Assembly: GCA_964019425.1 (NCBI GenBank)
Contig: OZ025782.1
Span: 992,001 to 1,056,000, forward strand
DNA from: Flectonema sp. DT1601
Lineage: Eukaryota; Euglenozoa; Diplonemea; Diplonemida; Diplonemidae
Direction: 5' to 3'
Length of the DNA: 64,000 nucleotides
In this document: one piece after another, positions 24,577 through 36,500 of the stretch
How positions within the stretch are numbered: position 1 is the stretch's first letter
How the letters are laid out: each line of letters opens with the position of its first letter
The notes under the pieces: model-generated
Told to the model about the DNA's origin: nothing
The model's database searches: none
What the model saw: only the letters and a program-made list of their open reading frames with translations
Program-made: the position numbers and the translations under genes

Positions 24577-25335
24577 TTATGCACAAGAGGAGTAGCATTG
24601 AGTAAGTGGTAGGGACTTACTTCTACCAGTTTCCACCTGAGCATCAGTCTGTCTTGATATCGCAGGATCACTGCCGCTCATCTGCGAGGAAGGTCCCATT
24701 GAACCCTCGTCAGCACTTCCTGTAGCACTACTCTCTCTCGTGTTACTTGGAGGGCTTTCCTTGCTGATAACCTTTTTCGGAGTAGTCTCACCCACCTTAA
24801 AAGCAGCAGCAAGAGGTGTCGTATAAAGTGGTATCCAGGATCCGTTAAACGCCTGCCATGAAGAGATAGTGTGAGGCATTCTACCACAGTGACTGTTTAT
24901 TGTTGTAATCCATCCGAGATCAGATTGTGGTCCTTCAGGAGTATTAACAACTGACCACATTCCCTGTCTGGATGAGAACAGTCTGGCTGGTCCAGATTCC
25001 CACATTGGGAAACCATTAAAGTTTTCCGTACAAAGAGAGTAAACTCCCTGAAGTTCCGGATGAATAGGACATCTGAGATTGAGAAGTTTTGGAATGTTTC
25101 CAGCAGCTCTCAACTGATGAGGTCTTGTTCCAAGAGTAGGCGCGTTATCCATTCGAAGCTGACTTCTCGGTGAGCTCAGTTCTCCAAACGTGAAGTTCTC
25201 TAAAGCAACTTTCACATCATTCAAAAGAGGAACGATCTTTTTTCTTCTGCGAGTTCCCTCAACCTTCTCAACATTATTCAGTGAGCCCATCACAGATGGT
25301 CTGCATGAGTCTCTAACAGATTCTTCATAACACAT
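24577..25335 (-). CDS. Unrecognised 252-residue protein with a W/G-rich repeat-like domain
   Basis: Frame from ATG at 25335 to a stop at 24577. Residues about 90-170 contain a compact Trp/Gly-rich segment: GVYSLCTENFNGFPMWESG, then ARLFSSRQGMWSVV, SDLGWITTINSHCGRMP, and SSWQAFNGSWIPL. The G-x-Y...NGFPxW...lfSS..GxW spacing resembles small beta domains that are common in protist proteins of unknown role. The C-terminal 70 residues are Ser/Thr/Pro-rich and probably disordered. A GTAAGT lies in frame near 24620, so a downstream exon is possible and the last ten or so residues are uncertain. An acceptor-like tttataaacag ends 24 nt upstream of the ATG. No function can be assigned. Confidence 0.65.
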   Translation of the reverse strand: MCYEESVRDSCRPSVMGSLNNVEKVEGTRRRKKIVPLLNDVKVALENFTFGELSSPRSQLRMDNAPTLGTRPHQLRAAGNIPKLLNLRCPIHPELQGVYSLCTENFNGFPMWESGPARLFSSRQGMWSVVNTPEGPQSDLGWITTINSHCGRMPHTISSWQAFNGSWIPLYTTPLAAAFKVGETTPKKVISKESPPSNTRESSATGSADEGSMGPSSQMSGSDPAISRQTDAQVETGRSKSLPLTQCYSSCA

Positions 25336-26128
25336 ACTTGTTGATGTGAGTTGGGGACCTGTTTATAAATAACATCAAAACTACGACGCGAGAGTCTCAT
25401 TGTAACTCAAACAAGACCGTCAACAGTAGTACCCTACTGGAATATCAGTTGCATTTTCTGCAGTGGGGGTACTAAAATAAATAAAAATACTAACCACACC
25501 AACTTCAAATCAGGCAAAAATAAAGCAGCACCCAAAAAGAGCGCCGTCATATCTCGTTAAGGAGGGCGACTTTCTATTTTTTTTTTTTTTTTTTCCCCCC
25601 AATTATTTCTTTCTTCATTTTTTTTTTTTTTCTTAACGGAGGTCCTTCAAAAAAAACAAAAAAAAGAAGAAAAAAAACAAAAAAGAGCCTGCCAAAAGTA
25701 TACAACATAAGCTGTTTAGTAATCTATTTATATCATTTTTAATTTTTATTATTTTATTATTTTTTTTTTCCTCTCTGAAACCATTCCATCGTCTTAGCAA
25801 CACGTGCTCAGACCTCGTGTGTGATGGAACTTGTCATTTTTTTTTTGCAAATTAAAAAAAGAAAAAAGGAGTATATTTTTCAGTTGGTCGTTTGTGTTAA
25901 TTAGGGAATGGGGGAACAATGGGTAAAAAAAAAAAAAAAAAGTTTTAAAAAAAAAGTTTACATTCTAAATATATTTATCCCAAGCAGTAGTCGTGTTGGG
26001 AAGATATAACTTAGCTGCCTCAGTAACAGGGCAGTTAGACTTTAATAGGTAAAAATTAAAAAAAAATTGTCTGTAAACTATTCGAGTAATCTATAAATTC
26101 TAACGAGTTGTGTTATCGACAACGAGAG
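25336..26128. other. Spacer between the small protein and the giant gene's stop
   Basis: AT-rich with several T and A runs (25577-25594, 25925-25941). No coding frame is supported. It holds the 3' flank of the giant gene and the putative acceptor of the downstream gene (25359-25375). Confidence 0.55.
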
Positions 26129-29100
26129 CTACGACCTACTGACTGCCATCAAAGGATGTATAGCAATCGCATCTGTTTTTCTAATTCTAGTCTCCTCCTC
26201 ATTACCGATAGCTGGTGGCGTTAATGTCGGGAGTACAACATTACTAGCAGCTCTACCTCCACCATTCCTGTCAAGAAGTTCTTGAAGATACTTATCAAAC
26301 ACTGGCAGGTCTGGTATCGCAAAACTGTCAGCAACTGCTCGTCTCACGTCTTGCTTTTTAGAATTGGCGCTTCTCTCATTTACGTTAGAGAGTGCTTTCG
26401 TGACTTTTCTTAATAATGATCTTGAAATCTCTTGAGGCTGTACAGCTATTCTCATAAACATTTTCTGTTGATAATAAGGAAGTCTGATTGTAGGACTCTC
26501 CATGAGTTCTTTTCGGCTTCCGAAGTTCTGACGACGCCACCACTTTGGAATACCGACGTCGGTGTCGATTTGAATATTTTTCATTCGACGGAATTGCATC
26601 CATTCATCAGCTCCAACATCATCATCTCGACCTCCCTTTCGAAGAGTCTTTTCCCAGTTAGCACGGCGAGGTCGTTTTCCCTTCTTCTTCCATTTATTCC
26701 AATTCGCCTTCTCCCATCTGGTCTTCTGAGCATCTCTCATCTTCCTTTCCCACGGATACAAACAATCCTCAGCTACTGCGTCGAGAGCAGCCCTTGCTGA
26801 GATTACGTTGAAATTCTTTTCGAGCGTCAAGTCTACTTCTCCTCCCGTCACATTAATTGTGATGTCAGAGTCTCCTACTTCAGATGCTAAAACGCGAACA
26901 CTAAAAGTTCCATCGAGTCCGCTGACAACGTCACCGACGGTCATGTCAGAATTATGTGTTTTCGCCTCAAATTTTAAGAAGTTTCCTTCAATACAATCGG
27001 CTGGTAATGGGATCACTCTAACGTTCGGCTTCTCTCCGACTTGTAAATTTACAACTCCGACCTCCCTGGCTACGCTAATAACTCGTCCAGTCTCTCCAAA
27101 GTACTGTTCGACCGACGAGTCGCAGAGGTGGTGGCGGTGGAGGGATTTTCGAATAGCTGTGGCATCCGATTTAATTGAAACCTCCTCCCCCTGTTGGAAT
27201 GACGAACGGATTCGACGACATTGATTACCCGCAAAGTCTATCAACTTAAACGTAAGAATAACTGGAAGACATGAAACAATCGATGATGGGAATCGACCAA
27301 CAGTTTTAATGTCTTCAGGAGTCTTGTTGCATGAAATCCGAAGCCTCGTAGGAGTCTGAGCGAGTGGAATACCATTGAGAGTCGCTAATATGTTATACAT
27401 ACCAACTGAACCAGGAGCTGTATATTTAACTTTATAAAGTGATGAATCACTTCCTTTAGGAGGTGGTGTAACAGTCACAGGAATCGTATCTTTAGTTCTA
27501 ATGTTAATAATCTTAACAGCGAATGGTTCATTTGGTTGAATACCAGGAACAGCAGTACATGGATTATTTAATATATTGTGTGCTTTGATCATAAAGGTAC
27601 AGTTGGTTCCGGCTTCTGCTTCCCGAAGGCTTTCTCCGAAGCACCAACACCAACAAGGAAAAGCATTCGATGGATCGATGTGATCTATTAGTTTACTTTG
27701 TGTACTCTGTTGAGGTATTGCTCTGTTTACTAAGTCTTCGAGTTTTAGTTCTTTCTCTGTTAACCCTTCGAGATGAATAATTATATCAGTTGCCATCTCT
27801 TGTGCTGTCATCAATGCGTTCTTGTTAGTGACTGCTGACAATAACGCAACGTAAACATGAAAGTTACCTTCTCCGTCAAGTTTTGTGTGAGACTTCCATC
27901 CTCTTGTACAGTGAATGAATATTTGTTTTATATTCTTTCTAACAAACCCTCCGAGCTTTGAATCCCAACCGACACTAAGACCAGATATCAGTGGTTGGAG
28001 TACTTTAGCTCCACGTGAGTGAGAGAAGAGTCCGATTGCTAAGAATCGGGTTTCGCTATCAAGTGAGTCGAAAGAACGCCAGTCAACTGTTAATGAAGTT
28101 GTTGGGAGGTATGTCATCAAACGATGTTGAGCATCAGCCATAGTCGAGTGCATCATTTCCTGAAGTCTGTTTGCCTCTATTTCAATAACTGAATAATAAA
28201 ATGAATCCATCAACTGTCTTGGGCCCGGCACAGCTATTTCCCCATCGTTGACTTGCACACAAACAATTGCCGTCTTCGATGACGCCGCCAACTTGACTGT
28301 CGGCTCCCTTCGCGGACTTACCAAAATTCCAAAACTTTTAATATGCTGTCGGATGGCTGTCTCATAAAGATTACTGAGACTGAATTGTTGATCTCCTTTT
28401 TTATTTAATTCAGCCCATTCAGTCATCGATTCATCTCCTTCAGTCTCCTCAGCTTTTGTAAAGTGACGAAGTAAATCCGACACGTCCTTCAGAAGATTTG
28501 AAATTCTGTAGTGAAGCAGATCAGCTCCACCAGGATGAATCTTCCATGTGCCCTCAAGTTCAAATTTACATTTAATACCTGGGAGTAGATCGCTGAGTCC
28601 TTCTGTGAAGGAATCTTGTTTGGCAGTCATTAAGCGACGGAGGCAGTCAAACTCGTGATGAATGAAGAGAGGTGATAGGGCCTTTGATGGCTTTGAAAAG
28701 TACGCATTACCTCCCTTCACGTCGTATAGTATTGTTAATTCTGAGTTTCCAGCAGCCTTAGCAGCTTCGTTAACGTCTTCCGTGACAAAGAAGTCGCCCT
28801 CACTCCAGGCAGCTCTTCGAAATGTTATTCCTGAGAATGGAGGAACCTGACGTGCGTTCAAATATTTCTTCTCCGGCAGCGCGATAGTTTTCAAAGATTG
28901 CACGAGATTCCAGATTCCTCTGTTAGAGCTGAGCATTTCAAAACATTTAATTCTATCTTGAGGGCTATCAAAGCGATACTTGTCTACTGCTCTCCAGTCA
29001 ACAGATACTCTCATTCCCATAAGGAGTTGATTATTTGATGTTTTCATCCATTTCATTACCTCACGAAGGACGTCGTCTGCGTTTGATTTGGCGATGCGTT

Positions 29101-32100
29101 CTTTACGACGGAAGTGGGCTTCAATAGCAACATCCAAGTCGCCGCAAATAATTTGATTGTCAACAAAAGAGAACTTCTCGTGAACAACACCTTCAGCATC
29201 GACTACAACACGAACTCTACTGACGTCAGCAACGAATTCTAATTGTACGCAAGATATTTGACTGACGAGACCATCAGCAGCCACTGCGATTCTCTCCTTT
29301 GCATCCTCATCGTCTTTCTTCGTTGGCTTCTTCTTCTTTGATGGCTTCACTCCAACAACAAGACAATCCTCAGAAATGGCACCAGTTGTACTAGTCCAGT
29401 CATGGTCTCTACTTGTGTATCGATGAACAACAAGAAGTGATGCTAAGTGTTGGAATACAGTAAGTCTATTAGTAGCAGGTAAGTCAACTAGTGATCCAGT
29501 ATTCAATCTGAAGGCTCTTCCTTGAAGATCTAAACAACTAAGAAGCGAAGAATATCTCGACTTCTCATGTTCAACAGTTAGTATCTCTGATAACTTCTCA
29601 GCCACCCATTTAGTCTTTGAAAGATTAGCGATACCAATCGCACGAACATCTGGCCACGTTAGACGTGAGAATCTAATGTGATTCTTCTCTTTGGGCCATC
29701 TATCATCATCATTTGGTTGAGAGTGACTCGGATGTCTAATAAAGTCTCCTCTTATCGTATTAGGACCGTGGTCTTGAGATCTACTTGGATCATTAAAGAA
29801 TTCACTGAGCATTGCTCTGATAGAAGCAGACATAACAGGAAGGAAGTAACCAGCAGCACCAGGAAATCTCGGATTTAATGAAATAGCAGGAGAAACAGAA
29901 GCTCTGGTCATCGATTGAGTAGATCCATAAGCAAGTCGAAGTGCTATCGCTCCATTTCCAAACATGAGAGAGTATTCAAAAGGAGTAAATCCAGTTGTCG
30001 GTAGTTCATCTGATCGTTTTGGAGATTTAGATTCGCCGCCATCTTCTTCATTATTCAATTCCTCATCTTCAGAATCATAATCAATGAGATCCGGATGAGA
30101 GTCAGTTTGATTAATAAAGTCGTGTAGGTTTAGAGCTTCGTCTCCTTTTAACTTTCTTTCTAATTGAACTAAACAACCAATCATTGTAGCAATCGCATCT
30201 TCTAATCCAGAGATAGCACAGAGATGTAATAATGACATTCCAGAAGGTGTAACTTTTAAAAGTCTTCTCGCAGCTGTTTTTGACATTAAAAACAAAACCA
30301 CTTTCTCTCTGCTGCATTCGATTGCTCGCATGAGAGCTGTGCGTCCTCTAGTATCCTGAGAAGAGACGGATGACATTTGAAGCTGAAGAAGTATTTGAAC
30401 GATGTCGAGGTTTCCACGTTCAGCAGCTAAATGAATAGCATTACAATTATCAGGAAGACAATGATCACCCAATACCTTAACTACTACTGCATGATTAGCT
30501 CTCACTGCCCACTCAAGTAGTGACCATGTAGTTGGATCTTTTACCTTGTCGCCCTGTGATTCATTCCTGCAAAGATTCTCAAGTCTGGTATTCGCTCCTC
30601 CGTGTGTTCCACGACTACTCTTTGCTCTCATGATAGTACAACCAAGTCGTAGTGATTCCTGTGAGTTTTAGTTCGATTCGAAACATTGAGTGATGACAGT
30701 AATATGAATACATCAGTTTAGTGAATTACACTTTTTAAGATAATTAAAAAAACAAAACATACCCTGAGAGGCGGAATAACTGATGAATACGTCAAGTCAG
30801 TTGGGAATGACTGAGCTGAACTTTTCTTCAGGTTTGATAACTTTACGTGAATTCGAGCCGCCATGTGAGCTGCGTGACTCAACCATCCTGGTAGTAACTT
30901 GTCTTCTATTTCGTCTGTTACTTCAGTTCTCTTACCCAACTGGGAAGTAAGAATCTGATCGAATTCGCACTCAACTTCTTCTGGAGAACCATCCTTTTCT
31001 CTTCTCTGTAAGTGTTCCAATAACTTTGCCTTTATCTGCCAATGTCCCAGAGCCCAGGATATCCAAAGTGCCGATGCCGCGAATGAATCGGAGTGGGAAT
31101 CCTTATCGAGTACCTGTTTTAGAATGTGGTGTGAAGAATAGAAATATAAATATTAATTACTTGTGAGGTTGTAAAATGACACATACGCTGATAGTTCTCA
31201 AATCGAAGTCATTCATAAGAAGTTCAACAACATCATCACAACCACCTTCAGCAGCACAATGAAGAACAGATGTTGATGGTGAAGTCAGACTCTCATGACG
31301 AGTCCAGTACTGAAGAAGTGGATGCGCAACATCAGAATGCCCTCTCGCACAGGCTCTCATGAGAGCTGTAAAGTTCTTGGCATTCAAAAGACTGACGTCA
31401 GCTCCACTTCCAACTAGTACTTCAACAACAGCTCCATGTCCCCTCTCACACGCATGAATCAAGGCAGTGTTGCCGTCTTCATCAGTCGCATCTAAAACAG
31501 AACCAGCCTTCATTAGAGTAGTTACAACTGGTACACTACCAACACGAGACGCTAACATTAGAGGAGTGAGTCCTCCTTTCACTTGTACTCCCTTGGTTTC
31601 TGTTTTCCCGTTAAGGCGTCGTGTTAGGAATCTAGTTCCTCCACCCGCACGAGGAGTATCGAGTTCTTGTCCTTCAAGTTGAATGAGCAGCAGCTCAACA
31701 ACCTCAACGTTGTTTGCTAACAGAGCGCAGTGAAGAGCAGTGTAGCCATCAGAATCTCTGAGAGAAGGAATATCGTGTTTCTTTGTTCTCTTTAGGAACA
31801 GGAAGAAGATATCGCGCTCTAGATTCTTAGCGGCGATGTGAATCGGATGGCGATAAGGAACATCGCTAAATGCGCGAAGATCAAAGTCGCTAACTTCTGT
31901 GAGAAAATGGCTGTCGCGCGACATGCTTCGGGAGGCCCGAGATCCTTCTTTCAAGAGAAGGGCGGCAATCTCCCAATGTCCTTTGTGACACGCCACTAAC
32001 ACTAGAGTTGTTAATTCTTCACTTGAGAGCCCTCTCAGTCCCTCTTGTTGAATAATATACTTTGCAATTCGAATGTATTTCTCACACTTCTCTCGCAGAC

Positions 32101-33541
32101 TCCTCGACTCGTAGCGGGACTTTGAAGTGTGTGCAAAGTATGGCGCACCATCGATAACTCCCCAAATCGGTCGTAATTTCAATCTCAGCGACTCATCAAA
32201 ATTAATTGTGCGTACTGAACGAGGTGCTCGTTTCTTTGTCTCTTCAAAAATCTTTAGGAATTCCGAGAAAGTCATCATCGGAGCAACTTGCGAAGAGAAG
32301 GTCTCCGCATCGCTACCATCAAATGAACAGGCGGCGCAACATTTTGAGACCGACTCCGACGCCATGTCATCAGCGCGTAAGGTGAGGTACGCGTGACGGA
32401 GTGTTCCGTACGTTGAGATGATAGCTTTTCGAATGTTCTCCATACTCGATTCCTCCTCCTCTTCTTCTTCATCGAGTTCCAACGCTCTGAGTATAAGAGA
32501 ATGACGACGAGGAACGTCTTGATCCATGCGACTGTAGAAGTTGCCCTTCTCATCACTATCACTACCTCCATCATCACCATAAGGATCTTCATCATCATCT
32601 GCAGGAGGTTTCACTCGTACTCGTGGCTTATCAAACCATCGAACTAATGAAGGAATCATCTTAGGCCTGGCCATGGTAGAGTCATCCTGAAGATCTGCTC
32701 CGTTTGCGTGTAAATACGTAACAAGTTCTTCAGATCCTGAGCGAGCAGCAAGGAACAGAGAAGTTACATTTGTGAGGACAAACTGTTTTCCAAATGGTAT
32801 AGATTGAGAAGTTGACGTGATAGGTCTCAAGAACGACGTTATGTTTGAGGAAGTCGCTTCAGGGAAAGCGACCTGCTCGCAATAGTTGAGATCCGTACGA
32901 AGCTCAACCAGTTTATCGACTACAGCTCTTCCTCCTCGCATAACGACAAATGGAAGAGGAGATTTACTCACGTTGAGTCTTAGGTTCGGACTCGCAATGA
33001 GAGCGTCCAACATCTTCATGTTATTAAAAGCAGCAGCCAACCAAACTGGAGTAACATATCCAAGAACTGGATCTTCAATAGCCTGATTGATATCAAATCC
33101 ATACTTTAGTAAATACACTCCGGCATCAGCTGAGCCAGGACGCATGCAGGCAGCCTGTAAATAGTTCAGTCGACTTGTCTTAGAGCTCTTTCTCTCAACG
33201 ATGTCCATCAGTGAGAGGAATTGTATTATCACAAGGTGATCTTGTGCAACAGAAGCATCTCTTCCTGTTGATTGTTTTTGTGGAGGCCGCTGAGAAGATG
33301 ATGATTGAGGTTGGATTTGCTTCCTTCCAAAACCAACGAGTAACTGCATCTGAACGAACGGCTGGATATTTGGAGCTGTAGAACAACTCAATCTCGATAA
33401 CCGAACTCCTTTAGAAAGTAGGAATGCCAACGCTTCAGGTCTTCTACCTCTGACTGCCCAGTCAGCCGTTGTACCGACTCCGTGAACACCCTTCTGCAGT
33501 TGACGGTAAATCAAATTCGAATCGCATGTCTCGGGGAGTAG
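26129..33541 (-). other. C-terminal part of the giant gene: ankyrins, duplicated VDWR region, filamin-like repeats
   Basis: Three exons, 2,411 residues. Ankyrin repeats fill most of the first exon (YTALHCALLANNVEVVELLL, TPLMLASRVGSVPVVTTLMK, TALIHACERGHGAVVEVLVG) and the start of the last (NAIHLAAERGNLDIVQILLQ). An acidic insert (PPADDDEDPYGDDGGSDSDE) breaks them. The last exon then has two diverged copies of a region holding the motif VDWRxxD (near 29.0 kb and 28.09 kb). After that come two filamin/Ig-like repeats (GTNCTFMIKAHNILNNPCTA ... TAPGSVGMYNILATLNGIPL; and the next unit starting near DFAGNQCRRIRSSF). The tail is rich in Trp, Arg and Lys (RWEKANWNKWKKKGKRPRR). Confidence 0.75.
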
Positions 33542-36500
33542 CTGTTTTGATGTTTTTTATAACAAAAGTTAGAGAGATCCTTTCTCTTTAAAGAACGCAA
33601 GCAATAACTATTAACAATACTAATAAGGACAAACTAACCTACACAAGTAGCTTCAAAACGGGTGTAGGCCCGAGTATTCGCGCGAAGAGTCTCGCTTCCG
33701 GCGCAAGGACACAACAGGTAGGCGCTGGACCGACATTCAAATAGGCAGGATTTTTTGGATATCACCTCGTGACACCGAAGCGTATTGCCTGCGGCTGATC
33801 CTCAACGCGCGCCCAGGCCTGAAGAGCTTCGATGATGCCATGACGGTCGATAGCATGGAATGAAAGACGTGCTTTAAGACAAACAGAGTGACGCAGTATA
33901 ATATCATCCAGTGATTTGTCACCTTGTCAGAGAACAAGACAAAACTCTCAAAGTGAGCAACTATCCATGAATGATATTAAGCCCAGCCCATCCTTTAATA
34001 ATAATAATAATAATGATGAATAACAACACATACAATATCAGCAGCTCCCTCGCTGCAGGATTCATCTTTCAAACAAATCTTCAAAAGATCAATTTCACCT
34101 GCAGCTGCGAGGTAATGGAGAACGTGTGGAGAATCGTAGATGTGAGGACTGTTTAGTTTTATTTTTATAAGTCATTACTTCGCATTCTACTTACTCTCAA
34201 TACATACATTTCATCACTACAGACTGCAGACACGGCATCAGCAACACTTGATCCTTTGTCTACCATCTCATAGACAATCTGGTTGTTTGTTTATTTTATT
34301 TATTTATATAATCAAGAAGAAGGATAACTGTATCAAGACATACACTAAAATATCCTTTCGATGCCGCAATGTTTAGAACATGAGACCTGTTGTGGGTTTC
34401 ATTCATCGGACTGTTTGCTTTCACGAGAAGGGAAGCAATTTTCTGAACTGACGCAGATCGGAGAACTTGTTTTTTTGTGATATACATCTGAATGTGTTGC
34501 ATCCCACCAGACGCTGCTGAAGGTGCTCTAGAAAGACAGGCATGCAGCGCTGTTTGAGTTCCGTGTTCAAGTTGTTTTCCGATACCACTATTTGCCTTTC
34601 TGGTTAACAAGAATGAAGCAATATCCCCTTCCAACAGTAATGCTGCGAGAAACAGTGGACTTACTTTCTGACCAGCCACCTTCAACTTCTTAAATGGTTG
34701 TTCCTGAGGAAGTTGTCCCAATTCGTTTACATCACTTCCAGCAGCTACTAGTTTTTGAACAATCTGTTTGGGGATTTTGTTCATAAAGATGATTACGTTA
34801 GTAATAAAATATTTTAAAAACATAATAAAACATACCGACAGGCTTCCGTGTTTGATCGCCTCTAACAATGGAGACTTCTTAGTAATAACTTCTCCCTTCA
34901 TTCGATATTCTTCTATTAGGAGGTCAATCATCTTTTCTTGTTTGTAACGACAAGCAGCATACAATAAAGATCCCGAAGCGGTACCGAATTGTTTGCTTGT
35001 TGAAAAGCGCATTGACTTGTCCGGATGAGTAGCTGAATACTGTAAAAGTACTTTGAGAGCGAGCTGGTTATTAGATGCTACGAGTTCATGAAAGATAGTG
35101 TGTCCTGTGTCAGCGAAGAAGTCACCCCTCCCAGGGATGGTTGTTTCACCTCCGGTGTCAAGACGAAGTAAATATCCGCCGTCTTCTGTTTCATTCAACA
35201 CCTTTCCTGAAACTAGTCCTCCACTTTTTACGACTTGAATCCTTTTACCAACAACTACTTTGTGTCTCTTTCCAGTCTCAGAATGTGTTAAGACATTAAC
35301 AGGCAAAGTTGGAAAGGGAACTGCCGGCTTTTTCCATCTCTGAACCCCTTTTCTGCCGACCATAACTGGTTCGAGGGATTTCTTAATAATTTGATAAACA
35401 GATGAATAGAGAGCTTTGCATTCTCTAGTGTTTGTCTTCGGATCTCTTGTTGGTAACAACCCACGTGATAATAACATCAAACAAGTTTCAATTTTTGTTC
35501 CTTCGAAAGCGTAATCGAGAGCATTGCGATGTGGTGGTGGTAGTTCTCTACCTGCTGAAGGAGAGAGACCCCAATCGACGATAAGTTTTTGCATCAGATC
35601 AAACTTGTTAGCTTCAGCAGCATATGAAAAGACATCACGACGTTGTGTTGCACTCAAGTTAGTAACTCCATCAGTTGAGTTGAAGACATCTAAGTGAGAG
35701 TTATCTTTAGAATCGAAATCAGTTTGAGGATAGGGAGGAGTTCTATCGAGAGTAGCTGACTGACCAGACTTCTTTATCAGTTCTAAAATAGCATCAACAG
35801 AAGCCCACAATCCTTTTGAAGCAGCCAAGTCAATGTAATCCAACGGGTGCGGCATATCACTATCAGAGTCGCTATCTAAATTAATACCCCACCCGCATAG
35901 GAATACAACTAAAGCTTCAAAATCAACTTCTCTGTCAGTTCGTAGACTCTTTTTATTAACAGCAGCTGTTTGACTTTCCTTTACTTCTTTCTGTCGATTG
36001 CCGTCTTCAAAATACTTCTTTCTCCCAGAAGTTGAACTTCCTTTTATTGTTACCTGCGATGGTGCGGATTCCAATGCTATCCAAAGACAGTTTTTATTCT
36101 TCTTCAGTCCTGAGACAGCATTGATATCAGCATCAATACCGATGAGAGCTCTCGCTATTTTTATTAATCCTTTTGAAACAGCGAGGTGGAGAGGTGGCAT
36201 TCCATCAGCGTTTGGGATATTCACGCGATCCCTGAGATGAACCATAAGACTGGCGGCAGTATCTCTGCCGTCGAGAATCGCTTGCAGAAGTGGACCATCA
36301 TCGCCTTCTTCGCTAACAGGATCGGCACCCTGTTCTATTAAAAATGTGACAGCTCTTCCATCACCGAGTTTTGCTGCCAGTGCAAGTGGTGTCAACTTTT
36401 CCTTTCCTCTACTACGAGGATCACAACCCTGTTCTACAAGCCATCGTAGGATGCTGTGATTCCCACTTTCAATATATTTATGCAGCAGACTCGACTTCAT

